Positions 36,301 through 48,714 of a stretch of 64,000 nucleotides of DNA are shown here, in pieces. Origin of the DNA: Mortierella sp. BCC40632. Taxonomy: Eukaryota; Mortierellomycota; Mortierellomycetes; Mortierellales; Mortierellaceae. The stretch lies in the NCBI GenBank assembly GCA_011634665.1, contig WAEK01000009.1:186001-250000 (forward strand), read 5' to 3'. The position numbers and the translations under genes are program-made. The notes beneath the pieces are model-generated. The model worked only from the letters and a program-made list of their open reading frames with translations, searched no databases and had not been told where the DNA came from. Positions within the stretch are counted from its first letter, which is position 1. Every line of letters begins with the position of its first letter.

Positions 36301-39300
36301 AGAAACAACGCATCCCATCGCACCAGGGTTGTTTGAAGGTATAAAGTCGCACTTCACCAGAATGTACACTTTGAAAAGCAAGAGTCTGCCATGCTGGGTA
36401 TAGCCATCTCATTCTTTCATACTTGGGTATGTTGACTTGATAGGGAACTGGGATGACCCGCAAGCTCCAGATCATGGTGCGCAGACCGAAGGTCACGGAG
36501 CATCGACTCCTTCTGCAGCATCCGCGTCGCGAAAGCGAAATTCATTCGCGACTCCCGAAAAGTCAGACCTTTACCACCTCACTTTGCTTCTGCGTGTACT
36601 TCAGTATTGTTGCCGCTTTTCCATTGAGCGAACTGTCCTGAAAACGGTCATTGACAAATTTCTCCCACATGATCACCTTACTCCAGAGGAAATTATGTGG
36701 GCCAGAAACGAAATCAACACTGAGTGGAAGATTGGGGCTTTTATACTTCCTGTTTCTGACCAAGACACTGGTTCAACCAGTAGAGATTCTCAGACAAGTT
36801 GTCACTCCTCAGAGTCGCAACAGCCGAGACCCCAGACCCTTCACTTCCGGACGCCGCCTTCACAACAGCTACCCATGCATGATTTATACCAGCAATACCA
36901 AATGAGCATGCACCAGCACCACCAGCACGAGCAGCATCAGAGCCGACAGCAAGAGCTAGTTCGACGATTGAGTCATCCGTTGCCGCCCGCTGCTTCAGTA
37001 GATGAGCCCCTGAACTCTAGTGAAGAGGTTCAGCCGCCCTCAACAAATAGATCCACTAGCCGACCTATGTTGTTTGACGTGGCTAGATCCAGTGGAAACG
37101 ACTACCATCCATCGTACGAGCTCTTCTCTCCTACAATGCTGGAGATGCGAGGAATGCCGCAGGGTCCATCAACCATGGATATATTACAGGAGCAGAATCG
37201 GACACAGTCACTTGAGCCGCCTCAACGCCCCTCTTATCCCCATCATTCTCACTATCAGTACGACTACCAACAGCAACAACAGAGGCTCGGATATCAGCAA
37301 AGCCAAACAGCGTATGCAGAGTTGTCTCAACAAAAACCTACAGGAGCCGAGCATGCTCGCTCAGAGCATACCGAAGACCCAATCCAATCTCGGCGGAAGA
37401 ACGAGCCGACACTCAAGAAGAAGCGAGCTTCATATCTTCAGCGTCATTACCAGTCACCCTTTTATCAAGATGCCTCTCGACAGCCAACGATGATTCATCA
37501 GCAACAGGAGGTGTCTGGAGAAGTAACTGCCCAGCCATTGCCAGAAAACCTTCGTCGATCATCCGATAGTCAAATGGCGGAGGTGGCGTCAACTGTGACA
37601 GAGGCTAATCTTGCGCTACGGTCTATGCAAACATTTACAGGAAATGAAGGGACGCTGCAGAGTACACCAACTAGTACTGGTAAGCGCAGCACCAATCTGA
37701 ATTCATTTTTTTTCCCCTAACTTTTCCCCCTGACTTTTTTCACACCTGAGGAATCATAATTCAGCGACTAACAATGAATAACACTGGCTCAATCTTGGGA
37801 TAATAGCGGAAGTCCAGATATCAGGTTCTTCAAACTTTTCTGGAGATAGTACCATGACGGGCCTGAATGAGCTATTGGGACTTGAGCCTACGCAGTATTA
37901 TAATGAATCGTTAGAAAGCGACAACAGAATGACCCAGATTACCACCGCAGGCCATGGGTACCCTATACAAGCTACTGCATCCTCGCAACTGGGCCTTGTG
38001 AACGCCAATCCAGTCCAAGGACATCCAAGTGGAGGGTATCATTATGATTACTCCCGCGACCGCGGCCAATACCAACAGTACCAACAATACCAACAATACC
38101 ATCCTATGACTTCATCAGCAAGACATCCTAGCCATGCGCTGAGTGTGGAACCACCTCATGAAAGTTCATCAACTCAGAGTCTTGGCGGTGATGGAAGAAA
38201 TGGTTCTGGGACTCTTAGTCGCCAGAGCACAGGTAGCTCGACTGTCGGAGGCTTGGTTGGAGCTGGAGCAGGAGGCAATAACAACCATCACAGTGAAGGC
38301 AACACTTCACCCTTTGGCGCTCAGACCGGCGGTTTTGTCTCGAACCAAACGGCACGTGAGATTCGGGTTCCTGGAGTTGATGCAGGCAATCCCTACGGTA
38401 ATAACTTCTACCTTCCAGGTTCACCCGTTTTAGTTGCGCCTGTACATGTAGCAGGGATGTGGCCTACAGGCGGACTCAACAATTATGACCCCAGTACAGC
38501 ACAGTTGCCACCCATTCGGGTTTTGAGGCCAGGACTTGGAGGTGTGAATCCAGTGGATCCATTACAGCGCTATACGTATCCAATTTCGAGTGCATCCTCC
38601 CCATCGCATCCTATTCAGTTTGCACAGTCCCATTCAGGAAGCATGCCCTTGATTGGATATCACCCACTTGTAAGACCACCCGCCTACGGAGCAGCGCCAG
38701 CTCATGTATACTTGGCAGATACCACAAGCATGTTCCATCCACAGCAACATAGCCATGTTGCACCAGGACAGACTCCGTTGACTGCGTTTGCTTGGCAAAC
38801 ACAGCCACAAGGTCCGCATTACCATGTTCCTGTACGTATCCCATTCGCCATTCCTGTACCTTATGGAGCAATGTTCTCGACCACGATGGGGCAGCTTATG
38901 GCTCCAGTCCATTCTATTCAGACACTGGTACATGTCACTGATCAATTTCCTGGACTCGTGCCCACATTGTCTTCTGAGCAGCCTATCCACGCAGGAAACA
39001 CATCTTCTGCCACGGCAACTGCTTCATATGTTTCTCCTTCGGCAATGGATTCATCCCATTCCTCAACACAAGATCGATTGCAGTCATCTGTTCCCAACTT
39101 GCAGACAGCGTACTCGCCTGCTCATCATCAGATCCTTTTGCAGCCACAGCAATCATCTCAAGGACAAGTGTCTGCCCAAGCGCGGGTCCAAACACAAACA
39201 CAAACTCAGCAGCAGGTACAAGCCCATGCCTCTCCAAGGGAACGTCGAGCTTCCCAAGTCGAGTTATCTGGACCCGTTCAAGAGCTCACTTTAAGTTCCC

Positions 39301-41201
39301 TTCGAAGACTTGAACAAGAGACTGAGACGATCCAAGAGGCCGTGATTTCAACACGCAATCCAACCGACACAGTTGCAACCCCACTTCCATCTCCTCAACG
39401 ACTCTTGCAACCACCAGCACCAGCACCAGCGTCATCGCGAGATCCTGACGCGGTTCATGGAGTGGAGAAAGAAGAAGATTATGAAAAGATGTCACAACCG
39501 CCACGATCGCCTCCTCGAAACCTTTCCTACCAACAACATGTTCAGGAACAAAAGAGACAACAAAGGCGAAGGAATCCGCCATCACATCATCATGTGCGTC
39601 AACCTAACTCCACCTTGTTGCCACCATTGCCTCACAGTGTGTATTACCAAGAGGAGGATAGTATGGGGCGAACATTTTCACCGGCCTCCTCCAACTCGAC
39701 TCTTGTGAATCCAGCCTCGGGATCTGGCGGCAGTCAGATGGAAAGTAGTCGTGGGGACAGTTCTGGACGAGAAATCGGATCTGGTCGAGAAGGAAGTTCA
39801 AGTCAAGAGTCCACGAGTGAAGAAGGAAACACGAGTAGTAGTACAGGGAATTTTCGGAGTAGTAGTGTTGCCAGTAGTAGTGGCATGGGAGGACTCTTGG
39901 ACACGACAGGGGCTTCGAATTCTTCCCTGTCGTCTTCCTCGACTCGATTGTCCCAATCCATGGATACATCTATGGCGGGCTCGGTTGAGAATAGCAACAG
40001 CAGTGGAGGAAACAACAGTAGTAGTAGCAACGTTAATTCCGAGTCTTCCCCGATCTCGACAGAGGATTTGTCGATTTCAAACGATTCTGGGGATGCTTCG
40101 TTGACGAACGATGATGAATCAAGTTCACCTTCTGCGGATGGACAAGCAAGAGAACAGGAGAACGAGGATTGGAATAGAGGAGAAGGAGAAGGAGAAGTAG
40201 GAGCGGGATGTGATGAACCTGGTGGGGACAAGACTCGACAACGTCATAAGCAAGTTTCTGGGAAAAAGACTGTCGACGATTTGGAAAGAACTAAAGGTCA
40301 TAGCCCCAGAGGAGGAAAAAAGAGCAAAGGAGCCAAAGGAAAGAGAAGCAAAGGAGGCAAGGAAGTCAATCCATCGCGACTTGGCGACACTTCCACCTCG
40401 CCTTCTGCATCGTCCGAATCCAGTGCAGAGGCGATCAGTAGCACGAGTGCACAGGCAGGAGGCTCAAGTAGTGGAAGTGGCGACAATGGCGATCGCAGTA
40501 ATAGTAACAGTGCAGAGGATATGGAGGCCGTGCCGATGGACCGACGTCGAGGTGGGAAGGGTAAACACCGGACTTCTGGTTATAGAGCCGGGTCTGGATT
40601 CACAGCAATGGATACAGGATCGGACGATGCTGGGAAGAGTAACAAGCCATCGCATCGAAGCCAGTCAACCTCTTCTCGGGACAGTAGCAGCAGTGGTAGT
40701 GGCAGGAGTTTTACTGAGCGTAGTCTACCCGGTCAAGGCACAGAGTTGGGAGGGACTGAAGCCGGTGGTCGTCAGACCATTGGCATGGGACATGGTCAGA
40801 GAGGAGTGACCAAACCGGACCGAGAAAGGACAAGTTCCTCCAGTCCTAAAGGACCCAAAAAGGACAAAGCTCATAAAAGGGGCCGAAAGACTGTTGGGAA
40901 AGGCGGGGGTGTTGGTAGTAACGATCAACAACATCAACGACCTCAACAACAACTACCGCCGCCGCCGCCGCCACCACAGCTACCTAAGCAGCAGCATAAG
41001 CTGCAAAAGCAGCAGCAAAAGCAGTGGCAAAAGCAGCAGCAGCAGCAGCAGCATATTCGTCATTCATCTCACTCACATTATCATCGTCGGATGGACCCAA
41101 GTCCCGAGACTGGCAAGAAGAATTCTGGACAGGTGGCAGCCACCGTAGATTCCAAGGAATCGGCTCAACCCATCAAGCTGGATTCTTCCCCAGAGCTGTA
41201 G
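33347..41201 (+). CDS. Giant Zn2Cys6 transcription factor (2350 residues)
   Basis: Five exons (33347-33483, 33955-35596, 35696-36338, 36444-37679, 37807-41201) keep one frame for 2350 residues. The Zn2Cys6 binuclear cluster is at about 165-192 (ACLACRKKKIKC, LPTCSRCERLKFECSY). A fungal_trans middle domain spans about 425-690, with HIYFECFHPHWMIIDKEKF, LLILYWCQVQTGRASLRFMY, AIRMAQEMGLNRP and DRWTSAALGKPM. The rest, above all residues 1220-2350, is low complexity: Gln, Ser, Gly and His rich, with KKSKGAKGKR-type basic blocks and polyQ near 41030. Known role: sequence-specific regulators of metabolism and development. Intron 2 (35597-35695) needs a GC donor (CCAATG then gcaggt). Exon 5 could be a separate gene starting at 37854, but its frame joins cleanly through a GT-AG intron. 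Confidence 0.87.
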
Positions 41202-41515
41202 ACGAGAGTAGAGTGAGGTGACGAAAAAATTAGTAATAAAGGTGACAAAAATTCCGAGATAACGGTTGTGGAGCGGTGAAGGGATGAACTTTTAGGGAAA
41301 AAAAAAGGAAAAATAAAGGAGGGTCTCAATAGGATCCTTCTATGCGCAAAATCTGGGACTCTCTAGACAGGATTTTTTTTTTTCGAGTTCCCCAAGACTA
41401 GCGGGAATACGCCCTGCACAAGCCGAGCGGAGAGAGCAGACAGTCCGGGCCGAAAAAGATAGGGAACCCCCCAAATCCCCACTCTGACCGATCGAGGGAG
41501 GGTTCAGGCGGGGTC

Positions 41516-41550
<35 letters not shown>

Positions 41551-41916
41551 AACAAAACGTGATCGATCGGTCTTTTCTGCATGACTCTGCAGGGTCTAGG
41601 AAGGACCCGAGAAAGAGAAAAATAAAAAGTAACAGGAGGAGATGGAAATGGACGCGTGTATCACTGGGCGCCCGGATGCCACTAAAAAAATCCGTCTGAG
41701 AGCTGTCTGCGCTTTGAGAAGCTGACCGACCCGAGAAGGCCACAGCAGTGCCACAAGGCAAACGACAGACAAGGGGACCGAGAGGATGTGATAAGCTCAT
41801 TGGCTCAATGAGTGAGGGGAGGAGGAGGAGGAGGAGGAGGAAGTGGAGTGGGAATGGAGGGGTGTAGTGCAGAGTGTACAACGAATCCACGGACACATGC
41901 TTGTGGTCTTTCGAGT

Positions 41917-42003
<87 letters not shown>

Positions 42004-42239
42004 TTTTTTTTTCTATTTATCTCGCATTCTTTTTCCCACTCGACCTTTTTTTTTTTTTTTTTTTTCTCCAACATCTTTTAGATTTATTTCATAACTCGAG
42101 CTCATTCGTGTCTCTTTTTTTTATTCACATCCGCTTCCCCTTTATTCTTTTCACTCACTTTTGCCCCACACCCAACCACCTACCCACCCACCCACCCACA
42201 CTCTCTCACACTCACAAACACATCGCAATATTTTACACC
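41202..42239. promoter_or_regulatory. HFD1 upstream region with long CT and T tracts
   Basis: No gene seen. Contains a T run of about 29 nt (41521-41549), a GGA run (41818-41840), a CT microsatellite of about 76 nt (41919-41994) followed by T16, and another T run (42047-42065). The CT/T block ends about 175 nt before the HFD1 start, and pyrimidine-rich sequence continues to the ATG, so it may be part of the promoter or 5' UTR. Confidence 0.6.
41919..41994. repeat. CT dinucleotide microsatellite
   Basis: Uninterrupted CT repeat of about 76 nt followed by a T run. It is one of the two longest dinucleotide tracts in the window, the other being at 61.7 kb. Confidence 0.95.
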
Positions 42240-43798
42240 ATGATGACTTCTAGCTTGCGCTTCAATACCATGCAAGAGATCGAGGAGGTATTTTGACCAA
42301 ACTTTCCTTTCTCTCAGTCTGGGATATGTTTTGCTCTATCCATTCATTGTCGTGTTATCGCGTTCGAGACCCTTTGACCCTCCAAAAAAAGCCCTCTTGA
42401 CTGATCTCCTCAACCAAATTTTCTGACTATTTTTTCTTTTTTCTTTTTTTTTTATTACTCAGTCTGTAACGGCCAACAGACAGACCTTCCAACGGGGTCA
42501 TACTCGTCCTCTCAAATTCCGTCGTCGACAGTTGGAACAGCTTTGGCGATTGCTGGATGAAAACTCTACCCAGATCTCTGAAGCGCTTTACAAGGATCTG
42601 CATAAGCATCCGAACGAGGCCGTGTTGGGTGAACTGATTCCTTCAAAGGAAGAAGTGAACGATGCACTCGAACATTTGGATGAGTGGGTCAAAGACGAAA
42701 CGGTCAGCCCATCTCTTGTTAACAAAATCGGCGTCACATGTGTCAAGCGCAAGGAGCCAAAAGGTAAAGAGATGGGAGAGGGAAAAAAAAAAAAAAAAAA
42801 GCTCTTTTTTCGTTTTAGTGCCATCCCACCATCCTTCCATCCATAATCTATTCTCTCTCCTCCTCTTCCCCTTTTCGCCTTGACAAAGGAGAACTACTTT
42901 TTCTATTCTCGCCTTGACTTGATCTTTGAGTCGGATCCTTTGTCGAGATTGCAAGCCGAGCCGCATTCCTGCTGGCACATGGAATTGTGGAGAGAGAATA
43001 AAGTCAACCCTGCATGTTGTGCGCTAAAGCGTACAAAGGCATGAGAGAGAGAGAGAGAGGACAAAGGACAGGAACAAAGGGGGAGGAGAAGGGGAGCCAT
43101 CCACAAAGCACCAACTTTAATTTATCCAAAAGAAACGAGGGTGTAACAGGAAACAGGAAGGCACTTATTTTTTTTTTTTTTTTTTGAGCGCTCTCATTCA
43201 TTCCAGTCAAGCGTGGTGCAACATCATTTGGTCGGGATTTTCCTGACTAACAGGAAATCGCTTTTGCAATTTGTAACCCTTGGATTTTTTTTTTTTTCTT
43301 TTCCTTTTTCGTATTTTTTTTTTTAGGATCTACGTTGATTATTGCACCATGGAATTACCCATTGTTCTTGACGGTCGGACCATTGGTCGGTGCCATCGCT
43401 GCTGGTTGCACTGCTGTGATCAAGCCTTCAGAGGTCGCTCCTCACTCAGCCAAGATCATGACAGATCTCTTTGCACGGTATCTGGACAGCAGTGCCTACC
43501 ATGTCATTAACGGAGGTGTGGCCGAGACGACCAAGTTGCTTGAGTACAAGTGGGATCATATCTTTTATACAGGCAACGGTGCTGTTGCCAAGATCATCAT
43601 GAAGGCTGCATCTACTCATTTGACGAGCTTGACTTTGGAACTTGGTGGCAAGAGCCCTGCATATATTGATGAAGATGCCAACATGAATATCGTGGCTAAG
43701 CGTGTTGCCTTTGGCAAGACCTTCAACGTTGGCCAGGTAAGAAAGAAAAAGGAAAAAAAAAATAGTCATTCGACACTGAACAGTTTGCAGGTCAACAC

Positions 43799-43832
<34 letters not shown>

Positions 43833-44639
43833 ACTAAAAATACTCATTTCTCTTCCTTTCTCTCAATCTTCCATTAGACTTGTGTGGCACCAGATTACCT
43901 TTTGATGACTTCCAAGGCCGAGGCCAAGTTTTTCCCTGCCTTGAAGAAGGCTCTCGAAGAAATGTACACGAACAACCCTCAGCAATCCAAGGACTATGGT
44001 CGCATCATCAACAACCGCCACTTCCACCGTCTGTGCAATGTCTTGGATGGCAACAAATCGGGCGAGGTTGTAATTGGAGGTCAGAGAGATGAGAAGGATC
44101 TGTATATTGCTCCAACAGTCGTGGCCAATGTGGAGCGTGACGACAAATTGATGGAAGATGAGATCTTTGGACCCTTGTTGCCCACTATTCGTGTCTCGGA
44201 CTTGGATGATGCGATCGAGTACATCAACTCGCGGGATGACCCTCTTTCCTTGTATGTGTTCTCAAGCAACAAGAAGGTTGTCAAGAAGGTCTTGGACTCG
44301 ACACGATCTGGAGGAGCTGTGGTCAATGACACCCTGATGCACGTCACGGAGGGTTCATTGCCCTTTGGAGGCATTGGTCCTTCGGGCATGGGATCATACC
44401 ATGGCAAAAAGTCTTTTGACACGTTTACGCATGAGCGTTCGACCATGATCAAGGATTTGAACCCTGTTGCTGAGGCAGCTATGGGAGTCCGGTATGCACC
44501 CTATTCAAACGCGAATCTGAAGCTGGCTCGGGTTGTGCTCGAGTCGGTGCCACGGTTCAAGAAGAGCTTTTTGTTGAAGCATATCAAGTGGGTTCTTTTG
44601 ATCCTAGTTCTTGGCGTTGGATACAAGCGTATTGCATAA
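42240..44639 (+). CDS. HFD1: Fatty aldehyde dehydrogenase, HFD1/ALDH3 family, tail-anchored
   Basis: Four exons (42240-42287, 42463-42763, 43327-43736, 43878-44639), GT-AG, give 506 residues. ALDH signatures are present: LIIAPWNYPLFLTVGPLVGA, AAGCTAVIKPSEVAPHSAK, FYTGNGAVAK, SLTLELGGKSP with the general-base Glu at about 218, the catalytic Cys255 in NVGQTCVAPDY (formed at an exon join), and EIFGPLLP and LPFGGIGPSGMGSYHG near the C-terminus. The last 20 residues (IKWVLLILVLGVGYKRIA) are a hydrophobic tail anchor, as in ALDH3A2/Hfd1. The enzyme oxidises long-chain fatty aldehydes, including hexadecenal from sphingolipid breakdown, at ER, lipid-droplet or mitochondrial membranes. Intron 2 is 563 nt. 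AATAAA at 44849-44854 could serve polyadenylation. Confidence 0.95.
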
Positions 44640-44928
44640 AAAGGGGATGGAAAGAAGGAGAGAGGCCATGAGGGCCAATAGTTTGATCTACCCTTTTTTT
44701 TTTTTTTTTTCTTTTTTCTTTATTTTCTTTTTCCTTCCATATCAAGTCTACCTTTACCCCTTGATGGGGATTATGAATGATAGGGGTAAAAGTTGTGTTC
44801 ATATATGTTGTTTTTTTTCATAGTTGAAGACTCATGATTAAATGTTCCAATAAACAAACAAACAAACAAACAAATAGACAAGCAAGAGAGAGAGGGATTT
44901 GTCCTGTTGGGCCGTGGGGGCCGTGGGG

Positions 44929-44964
<36 letters not shown>

Positions 44965-45455
44965 TATCTCTGACATGACAAATTATTTCTAAGCCCTTCC
45001 TTACAGGAGCATCGCTCAACTTTCTTCTTTATCTGGAGAACTCCGCTTGAGCCAACTTCAATTCAATCGTTTTCAAGTCACACAGTGATCTTTCTATTGT
45101 GCTATGCTTCCCTGGCGTGTGTCAAATGGAGTGTCTCAGAGTTCACAATATACCATAGGAGTTGTGGCTCCTGTAGACAAAAAAAAAAAAAAAAAAAAAA
45201 AATGCAGTGGGTGCCCTGGGGCAACTTGGGTGTGGGGAGAGTTCAGCTCCGTCTTGGTGTACGAGGTCTAGCTTTGGCTCATGGGGTTGAAAAGATCCTT
45301 CTGTTTTCTTGCGGACTTGGGCTGGCTGGTAAGTTTGTGGTGAAGGGCAGGGACGAAGGAGACACGTGTGGAATTGCTTTGACAGGAGAGGGAGACATCA
45401 AGAGTGGCACAGTCGGTCTTGGCGAACTGTCAGGTATGGATAAGGACGAAATCAA
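44640..45455. other. Gene-free region with homopolymer tracts
   Basis: 3' flank of HFD1. Contains T runs (44695-44710), CAAA repeats (44855-44875), an A run of about 30 nt (44931-44960) and an A run of 23 nt at 45180-45202. No coding exon supported. Confidence 0.6.
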
Positions 45456-46150
45456 TCATGGAGTATTCATAGAGTAATATCCATCCTGTACAGCTCTTTC
45501 AAGGAGTTGACTGGTAGCGTCAAGGATCTGCTTTCTCGTTCTTGGGGCGAGCTTTTTGGTTGTGCTATTAATTGTCGAGAGTAATGGGTCTTGTTCGGAT
45601 GCCTCTGTAGATGGCATTACCGTGGCGCCAACTTGGTCTTGACATGAATTAGAAGTGAGTGTAATAGATGGTTGTTTTTCATATACTATTTCAGAGTCTG
45701 GCCTTCTAGTATGCATGACGCTCTATCTTGTTAGAACCAGAATTTTGAACCGCATGGCTGGTTTGCTTGGAACGGGCTACTCAGGGATGAATGGACTTCG
45801 TTTGTCTGATCCGATTGCGCTGCAACAGAACAGGGTCAATATACATGCACTACCAATAGCCCTCCGTCTTTGGTCTTCCCAGTGTAAATAGTCTTGTTGC
45901 TCACGACCCTGGATTACAAACGCATGTCGTCGCAATTTTATACGTTCTCAAGGCTGAACTTTTACTGCTTTTCTAAATCTCCACTTTCGCCATGTTCTAT
46001 GGGCTGTGCAAGGCTTGATACAGCCCTGAAGTTGACAAGCCATCCATTTTAGAAAAAGAGACTTTCTGAAAGGTTATTGGAACCTTTGGAGACGTAAGTC
46101 ACTTTTATCTCTTTCAGCAAAATAGCGATGGATCCTTGGATATGAGCATC
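45456..46150 (-). CDS. Unrecognised protein, partial (3' exons only)
   Basis: Three segments join in frame on the minus strand: an exon ending at 46103 (ISVTDAHIQGSIAILLKEIK), 45854-45908 (GREQQDYLHWEDQRRRAI) and 45456-45697 (DSEIVYEKQPSI to GYYSMNTP and stop), with GT-AG introns of 194 and 156 nt. The first segment may begin at an acceptor CTCTAACCCAAG near 46162. I could not find the initiating exon upstream. The composition is protein-like and not repetitive: 98-100 residues, with an acidic/Gln patch and a helical C-terminus (RKQILDATSQLLERAVQ). No family recognised. It could be an intact small gene with a missed 5' exon or a decaying one. Confidence 0.4.
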
Positions 46151-46558
46151 GGTGACAGAGATACCTTGGGTTAGAGCGACACAGGAAAGAGTAATATAAA
46201 CTATGGTTGATGTTGTGGCTATGGAGCAAATCCATCCTTTTTTCTAGAATGAGGGTAATCAGCATCTTCCTGGAAACACTGGATGAGTATTTTTACAACG
46301 AGTCCCATGGGCCGTTTTCTCTCTCTCGAACTCGGGAGTCTATCACTGCGGGCTGATGGAGTAATACTAAAGGAAGAGATTCTAAACCTGAGGAAAGTGA
46401 GTATAAATCCCGCCGCCTAAGTATGTACATCCCAGACGGAGGGCCGATACGAGAAAGCTTAAAGATGGAGGACTCGGAACAGAGAGAGAGTTGTTTTCCT
46501 TCTCTTTTTCAGCCTTTTCAATAATAGTAAGCTTGACTTGTAAAGTATATTGGGCGGA

Positions 46559-46589
<31 letters not shown>

Positions 46590-46637
46590 TTCACTTTGAT
46601 GATATCTTTACCTACTTGGGCGATATTTTTACCCAAA

Positions 46638-46710
46638 TGATTTATCTAGTCTACGCAGATGACACCCTTGTTCTCGAGTGTAAAAGCAAGCTTTTTGGCC
46701 AAAAGTTCAT
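46638..46710 (+). mobile_element. Possible non-LTR reverse transcriptase relic (YADD motif)
   Basis: The plus-strand frame reads IYLVYADDTLVLECKSKLFG. YADD flanked by hydrophobic residues and followed by T/L-V-L is the catalytic core of LINE-type reverse transcriptases. Only this short stretch is recognisable; the frame before it is T-tract-encoded Phe, and the frame ends soon after. It adjoins the duplicated segment that starts about 46.77 kb. The motif is short, so a chance match is possible. Confidence 0.4.
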
Positions 46711-46769
46711 GGCAGTATCTTCTCCTTTTCTCTTGATGTTGCAACACGAATATCACCCATCCAGTTGAC

Positions 46770-47930
46770 AACTATACCATCCTAAACACTCACTGTTCAG
46801 CAACACCTAAACCACCAGCCCATCTAAATGGCCATCATTTGGATCACCACCGCCCATCATGCACAGTTATCCCCGCTACAAGAACAGCAACTAGATCCAA
46901 GCGCTCTACTCGAGCCCAAAAACAATATTCGATTGAAAAAAATATTCGAAACATTGAGATCGCATTCCAGAGGACAGAGGGCCAGGATTTACCGCTATGC
47001 AGTCACCTCTTCCGCACGAAGTCGACATTCCGCAAGCGCCTCAAGGACGAGGATGCCTGTCATGGACTACTCCTGGCTGACCAGGTCTTGAGCCCCAAAG
47101 GAGAAGTATGGCTATTAATGTATCGGGATCAAAGATCAGGAATGAACTACCGAACTGCCGTTCATTAGTGAGAGTGAGAGAGGCGGTATACTTATACTAT
47201 TGCATCTTATCTGTAAAGCAAAAAAAAAAAAAAAAAAAAAAAATAGGAACCTATAATTGACAGCCTGCACCGCCTGGCCAAGTCATGCCAAGATCAAGTC
47301 AGCTTGAGTTTTAATCGACTTTTTTGAGTCGAGCCAGAATGTTCGCCCAGCTCGATAATTTCGATTAATTTTGAGAATCACTCACTCACAAAATATACGG
47401 ATTTTCTTGAACCGAGAGAGTATGGAAGGAAGGGATAGGATCGACCTGGAGGATAATCTAGAGAGCTGGTGTGTCGACAAGGTCGGTATTGTGTATCAGC
47501 TGTGGCCGCTGAAGACAATTTCATGATCTGCCAACTTTTCTGTTTTGCCGTGCATCAGGACCGCTGACAAATATGCACTCAAGAATGCCTTACACCATCT
47601 TTACTGTTTTGACAAGATCAAGTCAAACGATGGGTGTGGACATGCAGTCCCTTGGGTAATTCCGTCTGATTGGCGAACAAATAGTCCCGTGCGGGACCAA
47701 GAAGCCCACCAAGCCCACCTTATCTGCGAGTCGTGTGAAGGAATTCAGGAAGCGTTGCAGGGTCACCGCACATTATGTCATCCAGCAGGCTCTTCGAGGC
47801 GTAGGGACGAAATGCGATCTAAAGCAAGAAGCCGCCCCATGACCTCGCTCGCGGAAAGAGGGATAGGACTTGAGAGTTTGTAGTGGCTATTTGAGGGTAA
47901 GGTCATAAGTTCAGAAGCGGATCAAATTGA
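46770..47930. repeat. Diverged duplicated segment, copy A
   Basis: Shares scattered blocks in the same order with copy B (48715-49745). Pairs are ATCACCACCGCCCATCAT (46840) with ATCACCACCGCTCATCAT, GACAAATATGC (47568) with GACAAATTATGC, and TTTGACAAGATCAAGTCAAA (47610) with TTTGACAAGATAAAGTCGAG. Further matches are CACCTTATCTGCGAG with CACCCTATCTGCGAG, GGAATTCAGGAAGCG with GGAGTTCAGGAAGCG, and an end block GGAAAGAGGGATAGG (47858) with AGAAAGAGGTATAGG. An open frame at 47545-47883 encodes FDKIKSN, HLICESCEGIQEAL and so on, matched by copy B. A 23-nt A run lies at 47221-47243. Probably a decayed transposable element or gene family. Confidence 0.65.
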
Positions 47931-48364
47931 ATAGTTCTTGGTGACAGTGTTCTTCGGCTTAGGGAAGGACCTCTCGCCGTAATTGCTATCGGAATAATCG
48001 GCAACGAATAAACGCTTGAAACCGGCCATAGCTTTGCTTGAATTAGAAGTGTTTGTTCGTGACATCCTTTCAGCAGCATATGCCCAGACTATTTGTGGCA
48101 GGATATGGTTCTTGCATCAGACCCCATTTTGTCCTCCTAACGTGGGTGATCGAAGGAGGGGATTGTGGGGGTACTGTGACAAGGAAAAGGCTGATGCGTC
48201 TGAGACTGGGCTGAAGGAGTGAGAACGAGAGACGATAAGGAAAGAGACGGAGAGACTGAACGACAACAGAGCGATTCCAGCTCTCATTCTCGAAAAATAT
48301 CGAGTTGGTACAAAAGTCTCTAAAGGAGCAGAGAGGATGAGCAAAGCCAGAGCAAGGGGCGAGA

Positions 48365-48560
48365 TCAGGGCGACAAAGGCTCATCAAGCCAAAGGTTATT
48401 TGTGACTAAAGTTTATCAAATTAGATGAGGCCCATCAGGTGCCGAAAGATGCTCATGTTGCGATGCTAGAAAAAAAAAAGTCCATCAGGTCGAAAGAGGT
48501 CCACTAGGCCAAAAAGGTCCATCAGGCTGAGAGAGGTCCGTTAGGGCATCTCATGTTCAT
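48365..48560. repeat. Degenerate minisatellite, GTCCATCAGG-type unit
   Basis: Roughly 20-nt degenerate units recur: GCTCATCAAGCC, GCCCATCAGGTG, GTCCATCAGGTC, GTCCACTAGGCC, GTCCATCAGGCT and GTCCGTTAGGGC, most separated by GAAAGAG or AAAAAG. It lies between copies A and B of the duplicated segment. No coding role seen. Confidence 0.65.
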
Positions 48561-48714
48561 CAGCCTTTCCTCATTGCGCGTTCACCTTCTTGAATGTCAG
48601 TTCATTTTCCTTTCTGGGCAGCTTTTCCATCAAACCGAGTGTACTCCCATTTCTCCTTCTTACCTGCCCGCCTTTAGTATTTTCAATTTCTTCTCAAGCT
48701 CTTAGCACTGTAAT

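Noticed and set aside
36427..36443. A 17-nt intron and small exon (AMLGIAISFFHTW) in the Zn2Cys6 gene
   Set aside because: Too short to be an intron. A single 105-nt intron 36339-36443 keeps the frame into GNWDDPQAPD.
37854..41201. Exon 5 of the Zn2Cys6 gene as an independent gene
   Set aside because: The frame extends upstream of the Met to a good acceptor (37806) in phase with the donor at 37679; kept as one gene, with the alternative noted.
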